Assembly (NCBI GenBank): GCA_007375655.1
Contig: VMES01000012.1
Span: forward strand, 1-9,736
Direction: 5' to 3'
Source: Parcubacteria group bacterium Greene0416_79
GTDB lineage: Bacteria; Patescibacteriota; Minisyncoccia; Phycocordibacterales; UBA10002
DNA length: 9,736 nt
Numbering within the stretch: the first letter of the stretch is position 1; the number at the start of each line of letters is the position of its first letter. Below the pieces are notes generated by a model, which saw only the letters and a program-made list of their open reading frames with translations, was not told the DNA's origin and did not search any database. Made by a program: the position numbers and the translations under genes. Below are positions 1 to 5,701 of the stretch, one piece after another.

Positions 1-1693
1 CGGGAACCGAGATGCCAAGCAAGAAGAGCCCGTTTCGCATGACCGTCGCAAACGCTTGCGTGAGCGCGAGACGGTAGGGTTCCAGGGCGCCGGACCCGAT
101 AATTTGATTATTCGCGTACCAACTGTTGAACGCGCCGGCGAGCTCGGTGAGATAGGTCATGACATAGTGCGGTTCAAGCTCCTCTCCCGCACGCGCTACC
201 ACTTCGGGGAATCGATAGAGCAGGCGTTCAAGAATGGTGACCTCCCGACGAGGTTCAACCTCTTTCCCGACTTGAGGTTGAACCTCGCGAGATGTGGCTT
301 TTTCCAGCACCGACTTCGCGCGAACATATGAATACTGCAGATACGGCCCAGAGTCGCCCTCAAACGAGACGGATTTCTCAAAGTCAAAGATAATGTCTCC
401 TCCAATCGCCTGCCGCAGAATTGAGTACTTGATGGCGCCAATTGCCACAATCTCCGCGAGTTTTTCCTTTTCCTCCGAAGTCATATCGCGCTGTTTGATC
501 TTCTGCTGCACCAATTCTTTCACTTGCGCAATAAGCGACTCGGCGGAGATAACTGTGCCCGTCCGCGACGACATCTTGCCCGATGGCAAACGAAGCATGC
601 CATGCGAGAGATGGCGCATCTTTCCGGTATACTTCGGAAAGACCTCGCCAATGGCCTTCTCAACCACCCTAAAAAAATCGTTCTGCTCGTTCGCGGTTAC
701 CGTAATCGCGCTGTCAAATTGAGCCGCCTCCTTCTTCTGCCGAGCAAGCCCCACCTCTTTCGCCTCGTATGTCGGCAGTCCCTCGGCAGTGAGAAAGACG
801 CGGGTGTGGAGTCCATGCTTCTCGCCGCGGTAGACCACCGCCTGGTTGCTCTGCTCAAAAATCTTCCCGATATTCTCCTCAACAATCCTTATCCCGATAT
901 CTCCTGCCTCGCTCTCAAAGAAGTGGAAGTAAAACGTGATCCCGAGACGCTCGTAGAGCGCCTCAAAGAGCGCGAGCGAAATCTTTTTACCCGCTTCGTA
1001 GAGTGCGTTAATCTTCGGATCGCTCCGCTCGTAAATCTTTCTGTTGATGGCAATAATTTCTTCCTTCACCGCCCCATCGGTTTCGTACGCCTCCGACCCT
1101 GCTTTATACGCTTCTCCTATATCGTGTATCGTGTATCGTGTATCGTGCGGCTCTTTCTGCCGCATCCCCCACACCGCTTTCGCGACATGAAGCCCCACAT
1201 CGCCGTGGTAAGTCGCGCGCGTCACCTCCGCGCCGCTCCACGCCAAAATGCGCGAAACGGACTCGCCGATCGCGTTGTTCATCAGATGCCCGATGTGAAA
1301 TTCCTTGAACGGATTGGGCTGGGTGTGCTCAAAGAAGATTCTCTGCCCATTTCGTGTGCTATTTTTGCCAAATGAATTTCCTATTTTGTGAATCTCCGCG
1401 ACCTGCTCTTGGAAAAATTGTGAGGTCAGATGGAAGTTGATAAACCCCGCGCCCGCTATTTCCGTCTTCTCAAGGCTCAACCTTAAATCTGCGGAAAGGT
1501 TGAGCCTTTCAAGAATCTTCTCCGCCAACTCCCTCGGCTTCATCTTGAGCTCCTTCGCGTACCGAAGCGCGACATTCGTGGAGTAATCGCCATGTGCAAA
1601 ATCCGCGGGGTGCTCAAGGGTTACCTCTGGTGTGTCTATACCAAAAGTTTGCACCGCCTTTACTATGGCTTGCGTGAATTCCTCAACAATCAT
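1..1693 (-). CDS. argS: Arginyl-tRNA synthetase, C-terminus cut by window edge
   Basis: Class I aminoacyl-tRNA synthetase that charges tRNA-Arg with arginine in the cytoplasm. Reading from the ATG at 1693 gives 564 residues open to the window edge. The N-terminal tRNA-recognition domain (about 1-115) contains GDYSTNVAL. The HIGH signature is exact at residues 133-136 in PNPFKEFHIGHLMNN, and the KMSKS-equivalent KMSSRTG lies at 373-379. The C-terminal helical anticodon-binding domain runs to LLGISVP, so only a few residues should be missing. Three stretches at loops look inserted: residues 62-74 and 469-482 are encoded by inverted repeats, and 183-192 by a 7-bp tandem repeat. The gene starts 74 bp after the tmk stop and probably shares a transcript with glyA and tmk. 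No clear ribosome binding site was seen. The family assignment is very secure. Confidence 0.97.
   Translation of the reverse strand, partial: MIVEEFTQAIVKAVQTFGIDTPEVTLEHPADFAHGDYSTNVALRYAKELKMKPRELAEKILERLNLSADLRLSLEKTEIAGAGFINFHLTSQFFQEQVAEIHKIGNSFGKNSTRNGQRIFFEHTQPNPFKEFHIGHLMNNAIGESVSRILAWSGAEVTRATYHGDVGLHVAKAVWGMRQKEPHDTRYTIHDIGEAYKAGSEAYETDGAVKEEIIAINRKIYERSDPKINALYEAGKKISLALFEALYERLGITFYFHFFESEAGDIGIRIVEENIGKIFEQSNQAVVYRGEKHGLHTRVFLTAEGLPTYEAKEVGLARQKKEAAQFDSAITVTANEQNDFFRVVEKAIGEVFPKYTGKMRHLSHGMLRLPSGKMSSRTGTVISAESLIAQVKELVQQKIKQRDMTSEEKEKLAEIVAIGAIKYSILRQAIGGDIIFDFEKSVSFEGDSGPYLQYSYVRAKSVLEKATSREVQPQVGKEVEPRREVTILERLLYRFPEVVARAGEELEPHYVMTYLTELAGAFNSWYANNQIIGSGALEPYRLALTQAFATVMRNGLFLLGISVP
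249..287. repeat. Inverted repeat (14-bp arms, 11-nt loop) inside argS, copy A
   Basis: The arms 249-262 (CGAGGTTCAACCTC) and 274-287 are perfect reverse complements around an 11-nt loop. In argS the segment encodes residues 469-482 (REVQPQVGKEVEPR), in the variable region between the catalytic core and the anticodon-binding domain. The arms match copy B at 1472-1508 (core AGGYTCAACCT), and the loop length is identical. This suggests one dispersed element family rather than two chance hairpins. Confidence 0.8.
1120..1147. repeat. Perfect 7-bp tandem repeat (TATCGTG x4) inside argS
   Basis: Four exact copies of TATCGTG lie in tandem in the argS coding sequence. On the minus strand they encode residues 183-192 (HDTRYTIHDI), just after the conserved HVAKAVWGM segment, where the family has a loop of variable length. 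A 7-bp unit keeps the frame only if copies change in threes (21 bp), so growth from one copy to four would be neutral for the frame. Loss of one copy would frameshift argS. Confidence 0.85.
1472..1508. repeat. Inverted repeat (13-bp arms, 11-nt loop) inside argS, copy B
   Basis: The arms 1472-1484 (AAGGCTCAACCTT) and 1496-1508 are perfect reverse complements around an 11-nt loop. They encode residues 62-74 (ERLNLSADLRLSL) of the N-terminal argS domain. The core and loop length match copy A at 249-287, but the reading frame through the arm differs: AGG CTC AAC here, GAG GTT CAA there. Confidence 0.8.
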
Positions 1694-1757
1694 GCGGTTA
1701 TTCTAGCACGGGATACAGATACCAAAATGGGCAATAATGTTCCTGAAACGAAGACCA

Positions 1758-1789
1758 TAGCAAATACTTACGATCGTATGTATTTGCTA
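1758..1789. repeat. 32-bp near-perfect palindrome spanning the tmk stop codon
   Basis: The segment equals its own reverse complement except for one mismatched pair (the T at 1768 against the T at 1779) and is centred on CGATCG. It encodes the last residues of the tmk frame (SKYIRS and the TAA stop) and runs into the tmk-argS gap. No T-run follows on either strand, so it is not a standard terminator. It could be an intercistronic mRNA-stabilising hairpin, a dyad binding site, or a palindromic repeat that trimmed the end of tmk. Confidence 0.8.
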
Positions 1790-2289
1790 CAAATGCTCAC
1801 TGCCTCCCGCTGCACCTCTTCAAGCGGACGGTTCGCGTCCACAATGACATGCGGAACGTGTATGAAGAATTCCAGATAGCCCGCCCGCACTCGTGCATGA
1901 AACGCGGTCGGACGATCTTCAAAATGGTCCGTACGCCGCCTGCTTTCCCGCACCCGCCGGAGCCCTTCTGCCGGAGAAACGTCAAGAAAGATATAAAGGT
2001 CAGGCACGCAATCCCCAAGCAACTTTCTGAATTCAAAAAATAACAGTTTCAAGTGCATGGCCTCCTGTCCATGAATCTGATAGGCGTAGGTTGATGCATC
2101 AAATCGTTCGGATATGACTATTCTTCCGGCCTGCAGGGCGGGGCGAATCTTGGCGCGCACATGGTCAAACCGCGCCGCCCAGATGAGTCCGAACTGCGTC
2201 CCCGCGGACGCGGTTGCGGCTTCGGGAGAAATCATCGCTTGTCGGATTTTCTCGGTGAGCGGCGTGCCGCCCGGCTCGCGGGTAAACAA
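1768..2289 (-). CDS. tmk: Thymidylate kinase frame lacking its N-terminal P-loop segment
   Basis: Thymidylate kinase phosphorylates dTMP to dTDP with ATP. This 173-residue frame opens at a TTG (2289). It carries the dTMP-binding TREPGGT (residues 3-9), SERFDASTYAYQ (60-71, the DRY-like substrate motif), FLDVSPAEGLRRV (101-113), an arginine-rich LID (about 114-126) and the family-like tail VDANRPLEEV. Intact family members are about 205-215 residues and begin with a Walker A segment (GxDGxGKxT) about 30 residues before TREPGGT. That segment is absent: an in-frame stop lies 24 bp upstream of the TTG, and the expected family N-terminus sits just upstream in another frame (2301-2324). Without a P-loop the product should not bind ATP, so this is probably a pseudogene or an assembly error. 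It lies 97 bp after glyA and before argS. Confidence 0.85.
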   Translation of the reverse strand: MFTREPGGTPLTEKIRQAMISPEAATASAGTQFGLIWAARFDHVRAKIRPALQAGRIVISERFDASTYAYQIHGQEAMHLKLLFFEFRKLLGDCVPDLYIFLDVSPAEGLRRVRESRRRTDHFEDRPTAFHARVRAGYLEFFIHVPHVIVDANRPLEEVQREAVSICSKYIRS

Positions 2290-2300
2290 AAAATGTTCTG

Positions 2301-2324
2301 AAGAACAATAAACTTACCCCGCAT
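2301..2324 (-). pseudogene. tmk: Residual N-terminus of tmk in another frame
   Basis: The ATG at 2324 begins MRGKFIVL, the usual first strand of thymidylate kinases immediately before the P-loop, but the sequence then runs out of frame instead of into GxDGxGK. The main tmk frame resumes at about 2297-2289 with HFLFTREPGGT, two bases out of phase. A 14-bp palindrome (2294-2307, TGTTCT-2-AGAACA) sits exactly at the junction. The simplest reading is a deletion of roughly 80-100 bp from tmk. The identification rests on eight residues plus position. Confidence 0.6.
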
Positions 2325-2335
2325 GATAATGACAG

Positions 2336-2431
2336 GGACTAATCTACCAATGGTACTAATGAAACGAATGAATACGAATTCTTCCATTAGTATCCATTAG
2401 TATCATTCGTACCCATTAGTATATTGGTATC
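2336..2431. repeat. Head-to-head array of degenerate 9-bp repeats (hairpin) at the glyA 3' end
   Basis: 2336-2380 holds about five units of a degenerate 9-mer in plus orientation (for example GTACTAATG, AAACGAATG). 2381-2431 holds about five units in minus orientation (CATTAGTAT type). The whole can fold into an imperfect hairpin. The right half encodes the last 15 residues of glyA ([15 protein letters not shown]) and its stop codon. The left half lies between glyA and tmk. The same units flank the GxxExxY gene at 5649-5701 and 6089-6134. Confidence 0.8.
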
Positions 2432-3655
2432 TATATATGTGCGGAGCACCTTATCTATCTTCCTCGCAATCTCGCGAAAATCCTGCTCCTTCTTCCCCCT
2501 CGTCGTCTCCGCCGGCGTACCGAGTCGGATGCCGGAGGGTTCCACGGGGCTGCGCTCGTCAAACGGAATCGTATTTTTGTTTACAATAATGCCTGCATTC
2601 TCCAGCCGCTCGCTCGCTTCCTTGCCTCCGATACCCTTCCCGTTCATCCATGTGTCAACAAGGAGCAGGTGTGAATCCGTGCCGCCCGACACTATCCGCC
2701 AGCCAAGTCGCGCAAGCTCATCGGAGAGAGCTTGCGCGTTCTTCACGACCTGCGTTGCGTACTGCCGAAACGCGGGCGTCCCCGCCTCTTTGAACGCTAC
2801 GGCAACGGCAGCGATTTGATTTAAGTGCGGTCCGCCTTGGAGGCCGGGAAAGACCGCCTTGTCTATTTTTTTGTCAAGTTCGCGGGAATCGCGCCGAGAG
2901 AAGATGAGCGCGGCGCGGGGACCGCGGAGCGTCTTGTGCGCGGTCGTGGTAACGACATCGGCAAGTGCCTGTCCGCCCTCGGCGGAGAAAGGCGAAGGGT
3001 ACGCGCCGCCGGCAACCAGTCCCGCAAAGTGCGACATATCCACCATAAGAATCGCGCCACAGGCATCGGCAATCTCGCGGAACTTTTTGAAGTCAATCAC
3101 GCGCGGGTACGCGGTGTATCCCGCGACTATAATGGCGGGCTTCTCGCGAAGCGCGAGCCGCCGCAACGCTTCGTAATCAAGCGTCTCGGTCTTCGGATTA
3201 ACGCCGTAGGGCACCTGAATCCAGAACTTCCCCGACGCCGAGACATTGTGCCCGTGCGTCAGATGTCCGCCGTGGGAAAGCGACATACCCATTATTTTAG
3301 GAGGTTGGTAGCTGGAAACTGGATAACTGGAAGGGGGAGGAAGAAGCGCCAGATACACCGCGAGATTTGCAGGCGAACCGGAGAGCGGCTGGACATTGAC
3401 TGCCCATACATCGGGAGAGAGACCGAACAATGCAAGCGCCCGCTCCTGCGCCAGTCGCTCCACCTTGTCGCTCACTTCATTGCCTCCGTAATAGCGCCTG
3501 CCCGGGTACCCTTCCGCGTACTTATTGGTAAGCTCCGACCCGAGCGCTTCAAGCACATCCGAGGAGACATAGTTCTCGGAGGCAATGAGGTTGATAACCT
3601 TCTTCTGCCGTTTCTTTTCGGCGTCAATGAGTTTTGCGATTTGTTTGTCAAGCAT
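2387..3655 (-). CDS. glyA: Serine hydroxymethyltransferase
   Basis: PLP enzyme that converts serine and tetrahydrofolate to glycine and 5,10-methylene-THF, the one-carbon donor for ThyA encoded upstream. It has 422 residues, near the usual 410-430. Visible motifs are [11 protein letters not shown] (21-31), [14 protein letters not shown] (45-58), SHGGHLTHG (127-135), [13 protein letters not shown] (205-217) and the PLP-lysine motif [12 protein letters not shown] with K241. Two parts are atypical. Residues 106-120 ([15 protein letters not shown]) replace the usual short KPGD-like turn and come from a CTGGAAA-type repeat. The last 15 residues come from a 9-bp repeat array. The ATG at 3655 has no Shine-Dalgarno sequence before it. 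A candidate extended -10 promoter lies about 93 bp upstream, and tmk and argS follow on the same strand. Confidence 0.97.
   Translation of the reverse strand: MLDKQIAKLIDAEKKRQKKVINLIASENYVSSDVLEALGSELTNKYAEGYPGRRYYGGNEVSDKVERLAQERALALFGLSPDVWAVNVQPLSGSPANLAVYLALLPPPSSYPVSSYQPPKIMGMSLSHGGHLTHGHNVSASGKFWIQVPYGVNPKTETLDYEALRRLALREKPAIIVAGYTAYPRVIDFKKFREIADACGAILMVDMSHFAGLVAGGAYPSPFSAEGGQALADVVTTTAHKTLRGPRAALIFSRRDSRELDKKIDKAVFPGLQGGPHLNQIAAVAVAFKEAGTPAFRQYATQVVKNAQALSDELARLGWRIVSGGTDSHLLLVDTWMNGKGIGGKEASERLENAGIIVNKNTIPFDERSPVEPSGIRLGTPAETTRGKKEQDFREIARKIDKVLRTYIDTNILMGTNDTNGY
3312..3333. repeat. CTGGAAA-type tandem repeat inside glyA
   Basis: Three imperfect copies lie in tandem: CTGGAAA, CTGGATAA and CTGGAAG (7, 8 and 7 bp). 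On the minus strand they encode the core of an inserted proline/serine/tyrosine stretch (within residues 106-120) at a surface turn between the conserved LAVYLALL and [10 protein letters not shown] segments. The net insertion relative to typical SHMT is about ten residues and keeps the frame. Confidence 0.7.
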
Positions 3656-3747
3656 GGAGGTAAATTAGAATGTAATGAAAAACGGTTTACCCCCATAGCA
3701 CGAGGAAGAAACCGACTATAGGTCTGCGTGGCTATATCATGGCGAGC

Positions 3748-3756
3748 ATTGTAGCA
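3748..3756 (-). promoter_or_regulatory. Candidate extended -10 promoter for glyA-tmk-argS
   Basis: The minus strand reads TGCTACAAT, an extended -10 (TGn plus TACAAT, 5 of 6 to TATAAT), directly after the terminator at 3758-3783. The start would be near 3741, giving a leader of about 85 nt. No convincing -35 was seen. The same TGCTAnnAT form precedes the restriction gene. Confidence 0.4.
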
Positions 3757-3757
3757 T

Positions 3758-3783
3758 AAAAAACCAACCCGCAGGGGGGTTGG
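3758..3783 (-). terminator. Intrinsic terminator after the small proline-rich gene
   Basis: On the minus strand a 7-bp GC-rich stem (CCAACCC at 3777-3783 with GGGTTGG at 3764-3770, 6-nt loop) is followed at once by six T. It lies 20 bp after the stop of the 73-residue gene and separates it from the glyA unit. Confidence 0.8.
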
Positions 3784-3803
3784 TCGGGCACTGGCGCTTG
3801 ATG

Positions 3804-4025
3804 TCATCCTCCGCAATCACTACTAGCAGAAGTGCCGTCCTTGTTCCGTGGCCACGGCTTGCCAAAAAAAGGTGGCGCCCATTTGATGGGCTTGGGGTCC
3901 TTGGGTTCAGGAGGTGGTTGAACAAGAAGAGGAGTTTGCAGGGAATCGCCATCGGTTAGTTGCGTTGCGAGAACAAGGTGAGCGGTTTCTGGAGCCGTCA
4001 CCGGTGTCGTGATTAACTCATTCAT
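3804..4025 (-). CDS. Small proline-rich hypothetical protein (73 aa)
   Basis: I do not recognise the family. The frame from the ATG at 4025 begins MNELITTPVTAPETAHLV and has a proline/lysine-rich middle (PPPEPKDPKPIKWAPP), then GKPWPRNKDGT and a glycine end. There is no signal peptide, membrane segment or known motif, and the composition suggests a disordered protein. The case for a real gene is its setting: a promoter-like pair 41-69 bp upstream (TTGCTC-17-TAGAAT), a weak GAG before the start, and a strong intrinsic terminator 20 bp after the stop. It appears to be a monocistronic unit between thyA and glyA. The alternative is that the segment is a transcribed non-coding RNA or the 3' UTR of thyA. 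Confidence 0.5.
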   Translation of the reverse strand: MNELITTPVTAPETAHLVLATQLTDGDSLQTPLLVQPPPEPKDPKPIKWAPPFFGKPWPRNKDGTSASSDCGG

Positions 4026-4065
4026 AATTTCTCGTTTTCGGTGAGTTTTGTACTACCAACTGTGT

Positions 4066-4094
4066 ATTCTAAAAAATCTCTGCGGAAAGAGCAA
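4066..4094 (-). promoter_or_regulatory. Candidate promoter for the small proline-rich gene
   Basis: The minus strand has TTGCTC (4094-4089), a 17-bp spacer, and TAGAAT (4071-4066). The -10 matches 5 of 6 and the -35 3 of 6, with ideal spacing. Transcription would start near 4059, about 34 nt before the ATG at 4025. A T-run within the spacer after a 4-bp stem could instead be a weak thyA terminator. Confidence 0.4.
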
Positions 4095-4104
4095 GTGTTA
4101 GTGT

Positions 4105-5061
4105 TTATTTCTTCTTCTCCACATACCCCCCTGCCACGGTGAGCTCGGCTTTGATGGGCGGGTGCGGGTCATACCCTTCCAAGACGACATGCTCGGAGCG
4201 GAAGTTTTCAAGGGTGGTCGCGCCGGAGTCAATGCGAACTGTCGGAAACGGCCGCGGCTCGCGCGCGAGTTGCTCCTTCGCCTGTTCAATATGGTTCTCA
4301 TAGATGTGTACATCACCGAAGGTATGCACAAACTCGCCTGCTCTATACCCCGCGAGGTGCGCGAGAATGTGCGTCAAGAGCGCGTAACTTGCGATGTTGA
4401 ATGGCACGCCCAAAAATATGTCTGCGGAGCGCTGATATAACTGAAGACAAAGTTTGTCGTCCTTCACATTAAGCTGGTACATATTGTGGCAGATGGGAAA
4501 TCGGCATGCCTCCTCGGGCTTTGCCATTCTGTACAGGTACTCTGGATTCCACGATGTAACAATCGCATTGTGACAGTCCGGATCCTCCATGACTTCATTG
4601 AGCGCCCACTTCACCTGGTCAATCGCCCGTCCCTCCTTCGCGGGCCATCGGCGCCAGAGATGTCCGTAGATATGCGTAAGCTCTCCGTGTTCGCGGGCGA
4701 ACGCATCATCCGAGGCAATCCGCGTGAGGAACTCGTCTTTGGTCAAAGCAGAGACCCCCCCCTTCGCCACCTTCTCGTTATAGAGCTTGTACGGGTAGTC
4801 GTCCCAGATATGGACATTGTTTTTAACGAGGTACTGAATGTTACTCTGTCCCGAGAGAAACCAGTAGAGCTCATGGAGTACTCCTTTCCAATAGACCTTT
4901 TTGGTAGTGAGGAGTGGAAATCCCTTTGAGAGATCAAAACGAATCTGCCTGCCGAAGACGCTAAAGGTTTTGACGCCCGTCCCCTTGTCCGTCTGGACCA
5001 GCCCCTTATCCAGAATCTCTCGCACAAGAGAGAGGTATTGATGTTCGGGATGCTGGAGCAT
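4105..5061 (-). CDS. thyA: Thymidylate synthase
   Basis: Folate-dependent enzyme that methylates dUMP to dTMP with 5,10-methylene-THF. At 318 residues it is the long form, like the Lactobacillus casei enzyme, with an inserted segment (about 88-130) absent from the 264-residue E. coli form. Motifs are GFPLLTTKKVYWKG (47-60), ELYWFLSGQSN (64-74), the catalytic cysteine C191 in RFPICHNMYQ, the phosphate- and nucleotide-binding QRSADIFLGVPFN (210-222), HTFGDVHIYENH (246-257) and YDPHPPIKAEL near the end. It begins 29 bp after the dcd stop, and that gap contains 7-bp repeats but no ribosome binding site. It uses methylene-THF from GlyA and dUMP from the Dcd route, and no dihydrofolate reductase is in the window. 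A run of eight G (4755-4762) lies in the inserted segment. Confidence 0.98.
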   Translation of the reverse strand: MLQHPEHQYLSLVREILDKGLVQTDKGTGVKTFSVFGRQIRFDLSKGFPLLTTKKVYWKGVLHELYWFLSGQSNIQYLVKNNVHIWDDYPYKLYNEKVAKGGVSALTKDEFLTRIASDDAFAREHGELTHIYGHLWRRWPAKEGRAIDQVKWALNEVMEDPDCHNAIVTSWNPEYLYRMAKPEEACRFPICHNMYQLNVKDDKLCLQLYQRSADIFLGVPFNIASYALLTHILAHLAGYRAGEFVHTFGDVHIYENHIEQAKEQLAREPRPFPTVRIDSGATTLENFRSEHVVLEGYDPHPPIKAELTVAGGYVEKKK

Positions 5062-5069
5062 AATCTTTG

Positions 5070-5090
5070 TTAAGGATTAAGGATTCAAGA
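5070..5090. repeat. 7-bp tandem repeat in the dcd-thyA gap
   Basis: On the plus strand TTAAGGA, TTAAGGA and TTCAAGA follow in tandem and fill most of the 29-bp gap between the dcd stop and the thyA ATG. The last unit overlaps the dcd hairpin at 5087-5114. This is another 7-bp-unit repeat, besides those in argS and the GxxExxY gene. Confidence 0.6.
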
Positions 5091-5114
5091 TTATTTCTTC
5101 TTAGAAATAATCTT
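5087..5114. repeat. Perfect 12-bp-arm hairpin spanning the dcd stop codon
   Basis: The arms 5087-5098 (AAGATTATTTCT) and 5103-5114 are exact reverse complements around a 4-nt loop. The minus-strand stop TAA of dcd (5093-5091) and its last residues (KIISKKK) lie inside. The stem is AT-rich with no following T-run, so termination is unlikely. It may be an intercistronic hairpin in a dcd-thyA transcript. Confidence 0.75.
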
Positions 5115-5648
5115 TGGCGGGACATACCCCGCCACATTGTTCTTGGAGTACCGCCCGGTGTCTTTGTAACTCTGCTTCGGGGCAGACGAGAGCGGCGAGA
5201 AAGTGAGTTGGGCGATCGCCATGCCCGGGCGGATGATGATCGGCACATTGTTTAAGTTGCAGAGCTCAAGCGCGACTTGGAGAAAATGCCCGGGATTAAT
5301 GAGTGCCGCGCTGTTGTGCACCAAAAGCCCGATGCGCGCGAGCGAGCTCTTACCATTCACCTCAATCAAATAGTGGTCGGAGCCGAAGTAATCCTTGGAG
5401 TACCCGAGGATGGAGACCCGCGGATGCAGGACGAACGCCTCCCCGTCCGGCACCCGCACCTCGTGGGTCTTCGGAAAGACCTTGTTCGCGGGGTCAATGA
5501 AGCTCGTGGTATGCGTATCGTTCACGATGAAGGTATTCCCAAGCACGATGTCATAGCTCGCCGGCTGAAGCCGCGACTCGTTAAAGGGCTCAAGGATAAT
5601 GGCTCCGCGCTTCACCTCCTTTTTGATGTCTATATCCGAGAGAAACAT
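5091..5648 (-). CDS. dcd: dCTP deaminase (dUTPase-fold family)
   Basis: Deaminates dCTP to dUTP, the precursor of dUMP for ThyA encoded 29 bp downstream. It has 185 residues, usual for the family. Motifs are MFLSDIDIKK (1-10), EPFNESRLQPASYDIVLG (20-37), NGKSSLARIGLLVH (98-111), SAALINPGHF, the catalytic glutamate E128 in VALELCNL, and RPGMAIAQLTF (140-150). Some family positions differ. The usual RSSLAR is KSSLAR, HxTAxxxDPG reads HNSAALINPG, and the C-terminal KYxxQ-like segment is RYSKNN. Activity or bifunctionality (deaminase versus deaminase-dUTPase) therefore cannot be read directly. The ATG at 5648 directly abuts a 9-bp repeat array with no ribosome binding site. The last codons lie in a hairpin. 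Confidence 0.92.
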   Translation of the reverse strand: MFLSDIDIKKEVKRGAIILEPFNESRLQPASYDIVLGNTFIVNDTHTTSFIDPANKVFPKTHEVRVPDGEAFVLHPRVSILGYSKDYFGSDHYLIEVNGKSSLARIGLLVHNSAALINPGHFLQVALELCNLNNVPIIIRPGMAIAQLTFSPLSSAPKQSYKDTGRYSKNNVAGYVPPKIISKKK

Positions 5649-5701
5649 GATACCAGATACTAATATACTAATTGTACCAATGCTACCAATAACTACGAAT
5701 G
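5649..5701. repeat. 9-bp repeat array, plus orientation (left flank of the GxxExxY gene)
   Basis: About six degenerate units (GATACCAG, ATACTAAT, ATACTAATT, GTACCAATG, CTACCAATA, ACTACGAATG) run from the base next to the dcd start codon. The right flank 6089-6134 carries the same unit in the opposite orientation. The array supplies the stop codon (5693-5695) of the out-of-frame GxxExxY tail. Confidence 0.75.

Noticed and set aside
524..1375. Long open frame on the plus strand (283 codons)
   Set aside because: It lies wholly opposite argS, whose motifs are unmistakable; the translation shows no family pattern and is arginine/leucine-rich as expected of an antisense frame.
1573..1592. GCGACATTCGT in argS as a further copy of the CYTH hairpin
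   Set aside because: It encodes the conserved GDYSTNVAL segment of ArgS and has no matching second arm, so the resemblance is chance.
2336..2431. CRISPR-like repeat array
   Set aside because: The units are 9 bp, degenerate and inverted about a centre, with no spacers and no cas genes.
3656..3661. GGAGGT next to the glyA start
   Set aside because: It is on the plus strand; on the coding strand it reads ACCTCC, so it cannot act as a ribosome binding site for glyA.
2825..3721. Long open frame on the plus strand (298 codons)
   Set aside because: Antisense to glyA, with no recognisable motif; a result of the GC-rich codon pattern of glyA.
5087..5114. Hairpin at the dcd end as a terminator
   Set aside because: The stem is AT-rich and no T-run follows on either strand; thyA follows 30 bp later on the same strand.
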